Positions 18,352-27,175 of a stretch of 64,000 nucleotides of DNA are shown one piece after another; within the stretch, counting starts at the first letter, position 1, and every line of letters starts with the position of its first letter. The stretch covers positions 359,952 to 423,951 of the forward strand of contig NZ_FNJV01000006.1 in NCBI RefSeq assembly GCF_900103125.1, in the 5' to 3' direction. The stretch is from Mucilaginibacter sp. OK268. GTDB lineage: Bacteria; Bacteroidota; Bacteroidia; Sphingobacteriales; Sphingobacteriaceae. The position numbers and the translations under genes were made by a program. The notes below the pieces were generated by a model, which was not told the origin of the DNA, did no database searches, and saw only the letters and a list, made by a program, of their open reading frames with translations.

Positions 18352-18627
18352 ATGTCATTAAACATTAAACCAATCGGCGACAGAGTTGTGGTGGAAGCTG
18401 CAGCTGCCGAAGAGAAGACCGCTTCGGGAATTATTATCCCGGATACCGCTAAAGAAAAACCTCAGCGTGGAACTATCGTTGCAGTAGGCGATGGTAAAGT
18501 AGATGAGCCTTTAACCGTAAAAGTTGGTGACCAGGTTTTATATGGAAAATACGCAGGTACCGAAATTACTTATGAAGGTAAAGAGTATCTGATCATGCGC
18601 GAATCTGATATTTACGCGGTTCTATAA
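18352..18627 (+). CDS. groES: Co-chaperonin GroES
   Basis: The 91-residue product is full length for the 10-kDa chaperonin: IKPIGDRVVVE at the start, the mobile loop region EEKTASGIIIPDTAKEKPQRG and the C-terminal EYLIMRESDIYAVL. It caps the GroEL cage. groEL follows after an unusually long 143-bp gap containing a heptad fold-back. Confidence 0.97.
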   Translation: MSLNIKPIGDRVVVEAAAAEEKTASGIIIPDTAKEKPQRGTIVAVGDGKVDEPLTVKVGDQVLYGKYAGTEITYEGKEYLIMRESDIYAVL

Positions 18628-18768
18628 CAGATGTGAGATATTAGATATGAGATTTGAGACAGATTATGCTCAAGTACTTATATCACAAACTTAAAAAATT
18701 AAAACGATTTGAAATTTGAAATGGAGTTCTCTCACATCTCAAATCTCAGATCTCAAATCTTAAAACAA
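18628..18768. repeat. Heptad fold-back between groES and groEL
   Basis: Left arm (about 18630-18661) has 7-bp words GATGTGA, GATATTA, GATATGA, GATTTGA. Right arm (about 18730-18762) has the complement (CTCACATCTCAAATCTCAG). The words differ from those of the maeB-ruvA copy but the period and fold-back layout are the same. A hairpin inside this bicistronic mRNA could affect the groES:groEL ratio. Confidence 0.7.
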
Positions 18769-18770
18769 AC

Positions 18771-20402
18771 ATGGCAAAACAAGTTAAATACAATGTTGAA
18801 GCACGCGACGCCCTGAAACGCGGTGTTGATATTTTAGCTAATGCAGTTAAAGTAACATTAGGTCCTAAAGGTCGTAACGTAATTATTGATAAAAAATTCG
18901 GTTCACCAGCTATCACTAAAGATGGTGTAACTGTAGCTAAAGAGATCGAACTGAAAGATGCTTTAGAAAACATGGGTGCCCAAATGGTAAAAGAAGTAGC
19001 TTCAAAAACTGCTGATATTGCTGGTGATGGTACTACTACTGCTACCGTTTTAGCTCAGGCTATCGTTACTGCAGGTATTAAAAACGTTGCAGCCGGCGCT
19101 AACCCAATGGATCTGAAACGTGGTATCGACAAAGCTGTAATAGTTGTTGTAGAGAACTTAAAAGCTCAATCACAAACTGTAGGCGAAGACAATAACAAAA
19201 TTAAACAAGTAGCTTCTATCTCTGCTAACAATGACGAGGTTATCGGTTCATTGATCGCTGAAGCTATGGCTAAAGTTGGTAAAGACGGTGTAATTACTGT
19301 TGAAGAAGCTAAAGGTACTGAAACCGAAGTTAGAACTGTAGAAGGTATGCAGTTTGACCGTGGTTACCTTTCTCCTTACTTTGTTACCAATGCCGACAAA
19401 ATGGAAGTTGAATTGGAAAATCCTTACATCCTGATCTATGATAAAAAGATCTCTTCGATGAAAGAATTACTTCCTATCCTGGAGAAACAAGTACAAACTG
19501 GCAAACCATTATTGATCATCGCTGAAGATCTTGATGGCGAAGCTTTAGCTACTTTGGTAGTTAATAAGATCCGTGGCTCACTGAAAGTGGCTGCTGTTAA
19601 AGCTCCAGGCTTTGGCGATCGTCGTAAAGCTATGTTAGAGGATATCGCTATCCTTACTGGTGGTACTTTGATTTCTGAAGAAAGAGGTTACAAATTAGAA
19701 AACGCCGACCTTACTTACTTAGGTACTGCTGAGAAAATTGTTATCGACAAAGATAATACTACTATCATCAACGGTGCTGGTTCTGCTGAAGAGATCAAAG
19801 GCCGTGTAAGCCAGATCAAATCTCAGATCGAATCAACTACATCTGATTATGACCGCGAAAAATTACAGGAACGTTTAGCCAAATTATCTGGTGGTGTTGC
19901 TGTATTGTACGTAGGTGCTGCTACAGAAGTAGAAATGAAAGAGAAAAAAGACCGTGTTGACGATGCTTTACACGCAACCCGTGCGGCTGTTGAAGAAGGT
20001 ATTGTTGCAGGTGGTGGCGTTGCCTTCATCCGCGCGGTAGCTGCTTTAGCTGATCTTAAAGGCGAGAACGAAGATGAGAACACTGGTATCCAGATCATCC
20101 GTCGTGCTATCGAAGAGCCTTTACGTCAGATCTGCGAAAACGCTGGTATCGAAGGTTCTATCGTTGTACAAAAAGTTAAAGAAGGCACTGGCGATTTTGG
20201 TTACAACGCACGTACCGACAAATATGAAAACCTGATTGCTGCAGGTGTTATCGACCCAACTAAAGTAGGTCGTGTAGCTTTAGAGAATGCAGCTTCAATT
20301 GCAGCTATGTTGTTAACAACAGAAGTTGTATTGGCTGATGATCCTGAAGATGCTCCAGCTGGCCCACCAATGGGTGGCGGCGGCATGGGCGGCATGATGT
20401 AA
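18771..20402 (+). CDS. groEL: Chaperonin GroEL
   Basis: 543 residues, full length. The equatorial nucleotide-binding motifs TLGPKGRNV and DGTTTATVLAQAI, the apical domain and the Gly/Met tail (GGGGMGGMM) are all present. It refolds non-native proteins in the cytoplasm with GroES. Codon use is visibly more uniform (GCT, GGT, GTA) than in neighbours, as expected for a highly expressed gene. A terminator follows. Confidence 0.98.
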   Translation: MAKQVKYNVEARDALKRGVDILANAVKVTLGPKGRNVIIDKKFGSPAITKDGVTVAKEIELKDALENMGAQMVKEVASKTADIAGDGTTTATVLAQAIVTAGIKNVAAGANPMDLKRGIDKAVIVVVENLKAQSQTVGEDNNKIKQVASISANNDEVIGSLIAEAMAKVGKDGVITVEEAKGTETEVRTVEGMQFDRGYLSPYFVTNADKMEVELENPYILIYDKKISSMKELLPILEKQVQTGKPLLIIAEDLDGEALATLVVNKIRGSLKVAAVKAPGFGDRRKAMLEDIAILTGGTLISEERGYKLENADLTYLGTAEKIVIDKDNTTIINGAGSAEEIKGRVSQIKSQIESTTSDYDREKLQERLAKLSGGVAVLYVGAATEVEMKEKKDRVDDALHATRAAVEEGIVAGGGVAFIRAVAALADLKGENEDENTGIQIIRRAIEEPLRQICENAGIEGSIVVQKVKEGTGDFGYNARTDKYENLIAAGVIDPTKVGRVALENAASIAAMLLTTEVVLADDPEDAPAGPPMGGGGMGGMM

Positions 20403-20405
20403 TAA

Positions 20406-20440
20406 AGCCCTAAGCTTAAGGCTCAAAGCCTAAAGCTTTT
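20406..20440. repeat. Single heptad-repeat arm after groEL
   Basis: Five consecutive 7-bp words of the type AGCCTAA / AGCTTAA / GGCTCAA. No facing arm is visible. It belongs to the same structural class as the fold-backs, with another word. Confidence 0.45.
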
Positions 20441-20446
20441 AATAAT

Positions 20447-20480
20447 AAAACGCCTGTATGCTTTTGCATACAGGCGTTTT
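20447..20480 (+). terminator. Rho-independent terminator after groEL
   Basis: AAAACGCCTGTATGC pairs with its complement across TTTT, ending in a T-rich stretch, 45 bp past the groEL stop. Confidence 0.92.
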
Positions 20481-20640
20481 GTTTTTTACACCCTTTACGG
20501 TCATAAAAAAGTAAACGGATGGTCACGAGTTAATCATTTGATTAATTTTTAACATTTACTTGATCCTACTTCCGTATTTTTGCGTAACAAATCTGAAACG
20601 TCTGCTCCCGGGCATAGGATTTGTGTATCACAAAGTAATC

Positions 20641-20742
20641 ATGAAAAAAATAGTTCAAACAACAAAATTAGTGCGCAGTACCATAGTAGATTGGGTGCTG
20701 ATCAAAGGCCCTGAGCTGTTTGTTACTATTTACGGTAAATAA
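20641..20742 (+). CDS. Possible 33-residue basic/hydrophobic small protein
   Basis: An ATG at 20641 opens a short frame beginning MKKIVQTTKLVRSTIVDW and ending at a TAA. A TAnnTTTG-like box (TATTTTTG, 20575-20582) lies 58 bp upstream. The frame stays open upstream to 20560, but the extension looks non-coding. I recognise no family. It lies alone between the groEL terminator and the MscS gene. It may be a small membrane-associated peptide or chance. Confidence 0.25.
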   Translation: MKKIVQTTKLVRSTIVDWVLIKGPELFVTIYGK

Positions 20743-20758
20743 TTAATTTTTACCTTTG
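20729..20758 (+). promoter_or_regulatory. Candidate promoter of the MscS gene
   Basis: A -7 box TACCTTTG at 20751-20758 with a weak -33 TTTA 18 bp upstream. The ATG begins 10 bp after the box, implying a nearly leaderless mRNA. Confidence 0.5.
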
Positions 20759-20768
20759 CTTTCAGATT

Positions 20769-21557
20769 ATGAAAGTAGAAGAATTTTATCAGGAGTTTCA
20801 TCATTGGCTTATTACCCGCGGGCCAAATTATGTAGGCGGGATCATCATATTTTTTATTGGTCTTTGGGTTATCAAGCTTATCCGCACACGGATGCGCAAC
20901 CGGATGATCAGGAGAGGGATCCACTCCTCATTACAACCCTTTTTTCTGAGCCTTACTATTACCGCGCTTTATGTGCTGCTGGTAATTTGGGTAATGAATA
21001 TTATTGGTTGGGAAATGACCATTTTCACCACCATTATCGGCGCCTTCAGTGTGGCCGCCGGTTTGGCGTTGTCCGGAACATTTCAAAACTTTGCGGGTGG
21101 TGTACTGATACTGTTACTAAAACCATTTGAGCTTAATGATAGTATAATAGCGCAAGGACAGGATGGCGTGGTAACCTCTATACAGATGTTCTACACGGTT
21201 TTACTCACTGCCGATAACAAAACGGTTATTATCCCTAATGGTAAGCTGTTTAACGAGGTTATTATCAACGTAACCCGCGAAGGCAAACGCCGCCTTGACT
21301 TTGAAGTAAAAGTAGGCTATGCCAACGATGTTGAAAAAGTAAGGGGAATCATCGAGAACGCAATAAGTACTACGCCCAACTTACTCAAAACACCGGTTTC
21401 AAAAGTAGGCATCAACAGCCTGGAGATCGATTCCATCAGGTATGTGATCAATGTGTGGGTTCAGCCAGGCAATTTTTTAACTGCCAAATGGACCCTGCAG
21501 GAAAAGATCATCAAAGACCTGGGCGCTGCAGGCGTTACTTTCCCGAAAGCAGGATAG
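20769..21557 (+). CDS. Small-conductance mechanosensitive ion channel (MscS family)
   Basis: 262 residues with three transmembrane segments: about 22-38 (YVGGIIIFFIGLWVIKLI), 57-77 (LSLTITALYVLLVIWVMNII) and the pore helix TM3 (about 84-115, TTIIGAFSVAAGLALSGTFQN). The soluble beta domain follows with VTSIQMFYTVLLTADNKTVIIPNG, the MscS signature. It releases solutes on hypo-osmotic shock through the inner membrane. It is monocistronic. Confidence 0.93.
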   Translation: MKVEEFYQEFHHWLITRGPNYVGGIIIFFIGLWVIKLIRTRMRNRMIRRGIHSSLQPFFLSLTITALYVLLVIWVMNIIGWEMTIFTTIIGAFSVAAGLALSGTFQNFAGGVLILLLKPFELNDSIIAQGQDGVVTSIQMFYTVLLTADNKTVIIPNGKLFNEVIINVTREGKRRLDFEVKVGYANDVEKVRGIIENAISTTPNLLKTPVSKVGINSLEIDSIRYVINVWVQPGNFLTAKWTLQEKIIKDLGAAGVTFPKAG

Positions 21558-21562
21558 TTTAC

Positions 21563-21855
21563 AGAGGCAAGAGATTAGAATCAAGAATCAAGATGCTTGA
21601 TTATCGCCTACATCTCCACCGCGTCATTGCGAGGTACGAAGCAATCTCTACACAAGCAGGTCGATCAGAAAAGTCCGCTCTGTATAGCATAGAGATTGCT
21701 TCGTACCTCGCAATGACGTGTTGAAATTTTAAAATGGCCTGTCATCCTGAGCTTGTCGAAGGATCGTGCGTAGAGGCCTGCCCACCATGCTTCGACAGGC
21801 TCAGCATGACAGCCTTATGTCTTGATTCTTGACTCTTACTTCTTGATTCTCTTCT
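21563..21855. repeat. Heptad fold-back enclosing two different palindromic repeats
   Basis: The left heptad arm is about 21563-21597 and the right arm about 21822-21855 (words GAATCAA, GAAGTAA, GAGTCAA, GAATCAA on the minus strand). Nested between them are a GTCATTGCGAG-family element at 21622-21718 and a CTGTCATCCTGAG-family element at 21739-21812. There is no gene in this stretch. Confidence 0.75.
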
Positions 21856-21859
21856 CCCT

Positions 21860-23206
21860 CTAAATTTTCTGCTTAGCCTTAATTTCCAGATACCGGTTAA
21901 TGGTATTGATGGTGAGGTTTTGCGGGGCACTCAGGATGGATTGGATGCCATGTTTGGCCAGCTCCTTTACGATGAGCTTTTTATCGTAGGCAAACTTTTC
22001 GGCTATGGTTTTAATGTAGATGCCTTCAACATCGGCAGCGGGTTGTTCACTCAGTTTTTTGAGCTCGGTATTTTCGAAGAATACAACCAACAGCAAGTGA
22101 TATTTGGCTATTCTTTTCAAAAAAGGCAGCTGCCTGTGCAGGGCGTTCAGGCTTTCATAGTTAGTAAAAAATACCACCAGGCTGCGCTGTTTAATCACCC
22201 TGCGTACGGTGGCAAACAGCAGCTCCATATTGGTTTCCAGGTAGCGTGTTTTCTCTTTATATAATGCTTCCAGTATCTTGTTGAGGTGTGCGGGGCGCCT
22301 TTCGGCTGGGATTACAGCTCCCAGTTTTTCTGATACGGTGATGAGCCCGGCTTTATCCTCTTTTAACAGTGCTACATTTGATAACACCAGGCTGGCGTTA
22401 ATGGCATAATCCAGTAAGCTCAGCCCTTCAAAAGGCATTTTCATGGCCCTTGATTTATCAATAACGCAGTACACATGCTGCGATTTTTCGTCGGTATAGG
22501 AGTTCACCATCAGGTTGCCTTGCCTTGCGGTGGCTTTCCAGTTAATGGTGCGGTAATCATCACCCTGAACATAGTTTTTTACCTGCTCAAACTCCATACT
22601 GTGCCCAATACGACGAATTTTTTTGATACCGATGTCTGTTAACCAGTTAGATATGGCCATCAGCTCGTATTTGCGCATCTGTAGGAAGGACGGGTATACT
22701 GGTAAGGTTTCGGCCTGCTCAAAATTATATCGCCGCCTGATAAAGCCTAAAGGCGATTTAACGTATACCCGGATATCGCCAAATTCATACTCGCCACGGC
22801 GGGTTGGCCGCAATACATAGTTGATGAGTTTTTTTTCGCGCGGTTTCAGATTGGTTTTAAACCAGATGTCGCGCTTTTGAAACTGGAAAGGGATCTCGTC
22901 AATAATGCCAACGCTGATGGGAAAGCCATACCAGTTTTCGATATAAACACCCAGGTCGTTATTATCACTATTGCTCAGCCGCTCGGGTGCATGCCGTTTG
23001 GCAAATACCCCGTTTGATGTGCGGTACAGTAACAGCACATCCATCAAAAATAATATGATCAGCACCCAAAATGCCAGTGTAGGGATAAGACCCAGCCATG
23101 GAAAAAAGAACGACAATAAAAACAACACCACACTGCAGGTTAAAGCTGCAAACAGGCGGTTTGTTAAAAACAGGTTTCTATAAAAGAGGCTGATTATTTT
23201 TTTCAC
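21860..23206 (-). CDS. DUF58 domain-containing protein
   Basis: I prefer the GTG at 23206 (VKKIISLFYRNLFLTNR), giving 448 residues; an in-frame GTG at 23248 lies in a palindromic repeat and would add 14 repeat-encoded residues. Two N-terminal transmembrane segments (about 20-60) precede the DUF58 core with QGDDYRTINWKATARQGNLMV, followed by a von Willebrand A-like part (VYCVIDKSRAMKMPFEGLSLLDYA). In this family DUF58 proteins partner with MoxR ATPases, and here moxR lies directly upstream. It is last in the operon and is separated from moxR by a repeat-filled 163-bp gap. Confidence 0.88.
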   Translation of the reverse strand: MKKIISLFYRNLFLTNRLFAALTCSVVLFLLSFFFPWLGLIPTLAFWVLIILFLMDVLLLYRTSNGVFAKRHAPERLSNSDNNDLGVYIENWYGFPISVGIIDEIPFQFQKRDIWFKTNLKPREKKLINYVLRPTRRGEYEFGDIRVYVKSPLGFIRRRYNFEQAETLPVYPSFLQMRKYELMAISNWLTDIGIKKIRRIGHSMEFEQVKNYVQGDDYRTINWKATARQGNLMVNSYTDEKSQHVYCVIDKSRAMKMPFEGLSLLDYAINASLVLSNVALLKEDKAGLITVSEKLGAVIPAERRPAHLNKILEALYKEKTRYLETNMELLFATVRRVIKQRSLVVFFTNYESLNALHRQLPFLKRIAKYHLLLVVFFENTELKKLSEQPAADVEGIYIKTIAEKFAYDKKLIVKELAKHGIQSILSAPQNLTINTINRYLEIKAKQKI

Positions 23207-23233
23207 TGGGGATTTAACTATCCTCTCCAACAG

Positions 23234-23366
23234 GTCATTGCGAGGCACGAAGCAATCCCCTATTTACAGAGCCGCTCTGTAAATAGGGGATTGCCACGCT
23301 ATCGCTCGCAATGACGCATTGGAGATTTGGGTTATCTTGATTCTTGACTCTCACTTCTTGATTCTC
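23234..23366. repeat. GTCATTGCGAG palindrome plus heptad arm between the moxR and DUF58 genes
   Basis: 23234-23315 is an 82-bp palindrome with ends GTCATTGCGAG and GCTCGCAATGAC and a long perfect inner inverted repeat around GCAATCCCCTATTTACAGAG. 23334-23366 is a single heptad arm (GAATCAA, GAAGTGA, GAGTCAA, GAATCAA on the minus strand). Together they interrupt an otherwise overlapping operon. Confidence 0.8.
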
Positions 23367-23369
23367 CTT

Positions 23370-24347
23370 TTACCTTGGTACTTCAATTTTTTGTATGATC
23401 TGTGCTACCACATCATCCGGACTTACACCTTCCATTTCTTTATCTGGCGTAAGCATAATACGGTGCCTTAACACCGGAGCAGCTACGTAGATAATATCAT
23501 CAGGCGTAATAAAATCGCGACCCTTAATCGCAGCAATGGCTTTAGCGGCATTGATCATGGCCAGCGACGCGCGCGGCGAACCACCCAGGAACAATGATTT
23601 ATGATTACGGGTTTCGTGAATGATCTTAGCCGTAAACTCCAGCAGTTTGGCCTCTACATGGAAGGACCTGACCTGCTGGCGAAGGGCAATAATATCTCCT
23701 GCCGATAAAACCGGCTGTATATGGGTGAGCTGGTCGGTAGTTTTTTGCTGATGCTGACGGGTGATGATGGCTATCTCTTCTTCCAGCGTTGGATATTTGA
23801 TCTCTATTTTAAACAGAAACCTGTCTAACTGCGCCTCGGGTAAACGATAGGTGCCTTCCTGTTCTACCGGATTTTGTGTGGCCAGCACCGTGAAGGGTTC
23901 CTGCATTTTGTACGTATGCCCGTCGATAGTCACCTGGCGCTCTTCCATCACCTCAAACAAAGCCGATTGGGTTTTGGCCGGGGCACGGTTAATTTCATCT
24001 ATCAGGATGATGTTGCCAAAAACCGGACCTTGTTTAAACTCAAACTCCGTGCTTTTGGGGTTAAACACCGAGGTGCCTAATATATCCGAAGGCATCAGAT
24101 CTGGTGTAAACTGTATGCGCGAGTAGCGGGCATCAATAGCTTTGGCGATCAGTTTGGCGGTAAGCGTTTTGGCCACACCGGGTACACCTTCTATCAGTAT
24201 GTGGCCGTCGGCCAGGATGCCTGCTATCAGCAGATCTATAGAGTCCTGCTGCCCTACAATGATCTGGGCAAGTGTATATTTAATTTGACTAACCGCGGTA
24301 CTGAGTTTGCTCAGATCGGTTCTGTTTTCAAAATTCTCATTTTCCAT
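23370..24347 (-). CDS. MoxR family AAA+ ATPase
   Basis: 325 residues. P-loop GVPGVAKT, Walker B IILIDEINRAPAKTQ followed by ALFEVMEERQVTIDG, sensor-1 ATQNP and the arginine-bearing GGSPRASLAMINAAKA segment identify a MoxR ATPase, a chaperone-like AAA+ protein thought to assist maturation of partner complexes. Its start overlaps the end of the DUF4350 gene by 11 bp; the DUF58 partner lies downstream. Confidence 0.95.
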   Translation of the reverse strand: MENENFENRTDLSKLSTAVSQIKYTLAQIIVGQQDSIDLLIAGILADGHILIEGVPGVAKTLTAKLIAKAIDARYSRIQFTPDLMPSDILGTSVFNPKSTEFEFKQGPVFGNIILIDEINRAPAKTQSALFEVMEERQVTIDGHTYKMQEPFTVLATQNPVEQEGTYRLPEAQLDRFLFKIEIKYPTLEEEIAIITRQHQQKTTDQLTHIQPVLSAGDIIALRQQVRSFHVEAKLLEFTAKIIHETRNHKSLFLGGSPRASLAMINAAKAIAAIKGRDFITPDDIIYVAAPVLRHRIMLTPDKEMEGVSPDDVVAQIIQKIEVPR

Positions 24348-25521
24348 TATATCCGGTTTGGCTGTAAAATTTTTCTATCAATTTATTCAATTCAATCAAT
24401 TCCCTATCGGTTACCTGCTGCTGAACGCTGATGTAATTTACCGCGCTGATCAGCGAGCTGGCAAAACCAACATCGATACCAGTTTTTTGCGACAGGGTAT
24501 TGATAAATTCCTGATCGAGCTTGCTTGTTTTTAAGCGGTAACGCTCCCTGATATGATCTAACAGGTAAATGACCTTTTTATGGGCGATGTTGGCATTATT
24601 GCGTTTTTCATAATACACCTGGCCCACAACGGTCACAAAATCAAGTGTCGAATTTGGTAAAGGTTCAATTACCGGGATTACACGCTGGCGGCGCTTCATT
24701 TCGTAAAAAATAAATATCAGCATGCTGCCCAGGCTTAGGTAATAAGCCCATTGCAATGCAGGGTTGCCGAAGAACACACGCAATGGTGATATATCTTCGG
24801 GGATATCGCCGTTCTGATATTGATCCCAGTAAATGTATTGGGCTTTGGGAAGATACGACAGGGCCTTAGCCACGTAATCGGCTCCCTGCGGAGTTAACAG
24901 GCTGTAATTGGTAAAAACATCGGGTGTGGCACACAGGTAAAGCGTGCCTTTGCCAAATTTATAGCTTAAAAAGGTGCAATGATCCGCATAGTTTTTACCT
25001 ATCACAGTAGCTTTAGCGGTATCGAGCCCCGAAAAGTACAGATTGGCAATGTCGCGCTTAAATACATAATTGTTGGGGGCCTTTAACTGTGGATTGGTAA
25101 AGTTGATGGATACATTTTTGGAGGCATTCTCTGCCCGGGTCTCTATTTTTAAGGTGTCGGCAATAAAGCCCCGCCACTCAAAAGTCGACATGAACACCGA
25201 GTTGCCGGCTTTGATGTATTTGACCATCGCCTCAAAATCAAATTTATTGAAGGTGATGCTTTTAGCGATGATGATATAGTTTCCGTGCTGCAAACTGTCG
25301 CCATGAAAAACATTGTACGCCGATTTATTGGTTTTGGTTAACTCCGCATCGGGATAGATATCTTTTAGTCTGTCATACAACAAATAAGTACCAAAGGGGA
25401 TCTTATCTTTATGATAAAGGGTTGATTGCCAGTTAACTGGTTTTGGTTTGTTATACTGCGCCACCACGTAACCTATCAATGCCAGGCTGGCTATAGTGAT
25501 ATAGATCTTAAAATCTTTCAT
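24337..25521 (-). CDS. DUF4350 domain-containing membrane protein
   Basis: 394 residues with an N-terminal transmembrane segment (about 6-22, IYITIASLALIGYVVAQY), a DUF4350-type segment (KDKIPFGTYLLYDRLKDIYP ... YIKAGNSVFMS), and a second membrane segment near 260-280 (WAYYLSLGSMLIFIFYEM) followed by a cytoplasmic tail. It overlaps DUF4129 upstream by 4 bp and moxR downstream by 11 bp, so translation is probably coupled. The domain resembles a GATase-like fold lacking known catalysis; its role is not established. Confidence 0.82.
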   Translation of the reverse strand: MKDFKIYITIASLALIGYVVAQYNKPKPVNWQSTLYHKDKIPFGTYLLYDRLKDIYPDAELTKTNKSAYNVFHGDSLQHGNYIIIAKSITFNKFDFEAMVKYIKAGNSVFMSTFEWRGFIADTLKIETRAENASKNVSINFTNPQLKAPNNYVFKRDIANLYFSGLDTAKATVIGKNYADHCTFLSYKFGKGTLYLCATPDVFTNYSLLTPQGADYVAKALSYLPKAQYIYWDQYQNGDIPEDISPLRVFFGNPALQWAYYLSLGSMLIFIFYEMKRRQRVIPVIEPLPNSTLDFVTVVGQVYYEKRNNANIAHKKVIYLLDHIRERYRLKTSKLDQEFINTLSQKTGIDVGFASSLISAVNYISVQQQVTDRELIELNKLIEKFYSQTGYNGK

Positions 25522-26276
25522 GCTATGCCTTTGTTAAAATCCTGGAATACGGTATTGATGTTTTTGAAAGTTTGCCCATCGATGGCAAATTCGCCATACC
25601 AAACATATTCAAACTGTAAGGTTAACGATCTGAAAAGCCGGCGCTGATCGGCATTGGTCAGTTCATCAATGTAGGTGCTGTTTGTTTTATCAATTTGCCA
25701 TTTGATCAAATTGGCATCACTAAGTTGTTTTAAGCATTTTAAATAAAGCATCCTTACGGCCAGGCGATAATTATGCTGGGAAACGGCCCTTTCAATTTCG
25801 TCGTCAAAGTTGATATCATGAATATTCTCCAATGATTCGGTAAAAGGCAAATTGGCCGACATTGACTTGCGCCGGAAAATACCGAGCATATCAATCCCCA
25901 TGAGTTTAAGCACCAGGAACACCACAGCTGCTAAACCTGCTGCCAGCAAAAGGTATTGCAAAAAGTACAACAGGGCCCTTAGGAAGGGGCTCATATCATG
26001 TTTGCCAAATTTAATAGGCTTAAACAAATTCCAGAACCAACGCCAGAAACGATCCCACCACGAAGGTGTTGTATCGATATCATCCCGGTATTGAAATTCG
26101 GGCTGTTTACTGTGAGCGGTAATAGCAGCGGTATCCAAATGACGCACATTTACGGATGCGGTATCCATCTTAAGCGTTAAAGGGGCTTTAACAGGCTTAA
26201 CAAACGGAGCAGATGCATTGCCCGCATGAACAAAAAGTGCAAAAATGATGGTACACAACAAACGCAGCATGATCAA
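25518..26276 (-). CDS. DUF4129 domain-containing membrane protein
   Basis: 252 residues with an N-terminal signal (LLCTIIFALFVHAGNASA), a Trp-rich segment (PSWWDRFWRWFWNLF), a transmembrane helix near 106-126 (LLYFLQYLLLAAGLAAVVFLVL) and a cytoplasmic C-terminal DUF4129 domain (AVSQHNYRLAVRMLYLKCLK ... NSTYIDELT). It overlaps both neighbours by 4 bp. DUF4129 proteins commonly sit in MoxR/DUF58 operons. Confidence 0.82.
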   Translation of the reverse strand: MIMLRLLCTIIFALFVHAGNASAPFVKPVKAPLTLKMDTASVNVRHLDTAAITAHSKQPEFQYRDDIDTTPSWWDRFWRWFWNLFKPIKFGKHDMSPFLRALLYFLQYLLLAAGLAAVVFLVLKLMGIDMLGIFRRKSMSANLPFTESLENIHDINFDDEIERAVSQHNYRLAVRMLYLKCLKQLSDANLIKWQIDKTNSTYIDELTNADQRRLFRSLTLQFEYVWYGEFAIDGQTFKNINTVFQDFNKGIA

Positions 26277-27175
26277 TATTCCTCGGCCGGTAAATCTGTA
26301 TTAGGCGTGTTGGTGCCCAGTTTGTTTATCTTATCCATTAAGCTGGTTCCATCCTTGCTTTCGGTTAAATTAAAATAGCAAAGTGCTAGCGCCGTTACCG
26401 GTAAAACGGCAAATACCTGGCAAAGCTGTTGCAAAACCGCGCCAATAATGGCTGCAGGAACTGATAATGCCCCACCCCCTTTTTGCGGAACAGCTATGAG
26501 GCTTACCATATTAATGATACTTGTAGGTATGGAAACTACCATGATAGCCACATAAAAAATTATCCATATCACTACCAGCGAACCAAATGTCATCCACCAG
26601 TTATCTTTGATCAGGAAAAAGCTGCGGTTAAAGGCATAGCCAAAGCTGGCATTCTCCATCACCATGATCGGAAATATCAAGGCGAAAATGGGGGACAGGT
26701 AGATCCCCGGTATCCCGCAAAGTAGCGTAGCGATAAAAAGCAATAAATAAAGCAGTAAAGAGCTGCCTAATACCCGCAGGAAGTAATATTTAATATAACC
26801 CCACATCTCCTCGGTTGTAGGTACCTGTTTGTCTTTCTCTTTATAAAGTGCTATATAGCTCAAAAAAGTAACCGTTAAGGCAATAAAGCTCAGCATCCCA
26901 AAAATGATCAGCAAAAAATATTCGGGCCCAAAAAAGCTGAATGGCGATGGCCGGTATTCATTGGTATTAAAGGAACCTCCGCGTATGCTGTTCATGGTGC
27001 CGGTCCATTTTAACTGGAAAAGGGCAGCACTGACAAGACCACCTGCAATGAAGATGCCGCAAAAGGTAAAAAAGTATTTAAGCAGCGGTTTAATATTCTG
27101 CCTTACAAATAAAAAGGTGTCGCTTATAATTTCGCCAAAATCACGGATCTTGGCTAACTCAACTTTAGGTTGCAT
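26273..27175 (-). CDS. Polytopic membrane protein of the MoxR-operon type, unknown function
   Basis: 300 residues with about six hydrophobic helices (for example YFFTFCGIFIAGGLVSAAL, FLLIIFGMLSFIALTVTFLS, LLLYLLLFIATLLCGIPGIYL). The N-terminus (KIRDFGEIISDTFLFVRQNIKPLL) resembles glycerophosphodiester-phosphodiesterase membrane-domain and DUF975-like proteins with an N-terminal amphipathic segment. It overlaps the SpoIIM-like gene by 11 bp and DUF4129 by 4 bp. No catalytic motif is visible. Confidence 0.65.
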   Translation of the reverse strand: MQPKVELAKIRDFGEIISDTFLFVRQNIKPLLKYFFTFCGIFIAGGLVSAALFQLKWTGTMNSIRGGSFNTNEYRPSPFSFFGPEYFLLIIFGMLSFIALTVTFLSYIALYKEKDKQVPTTEEMWGYIKYYFLRVLGSSLLLYLLLFIATLLCGIPGIYLSPIFALIFPIMVMENASFGYAFNRSFFLIKDNWWMTFGSLVVIWIIFYVAIMVVSIPTSIINMVSLIAVPQKGGGALSVPAAIIGAVLQQLCQVFAVLPVTALALCYFNLTESKDGTSLMDKINKLGTNTPNTDLPAEEY

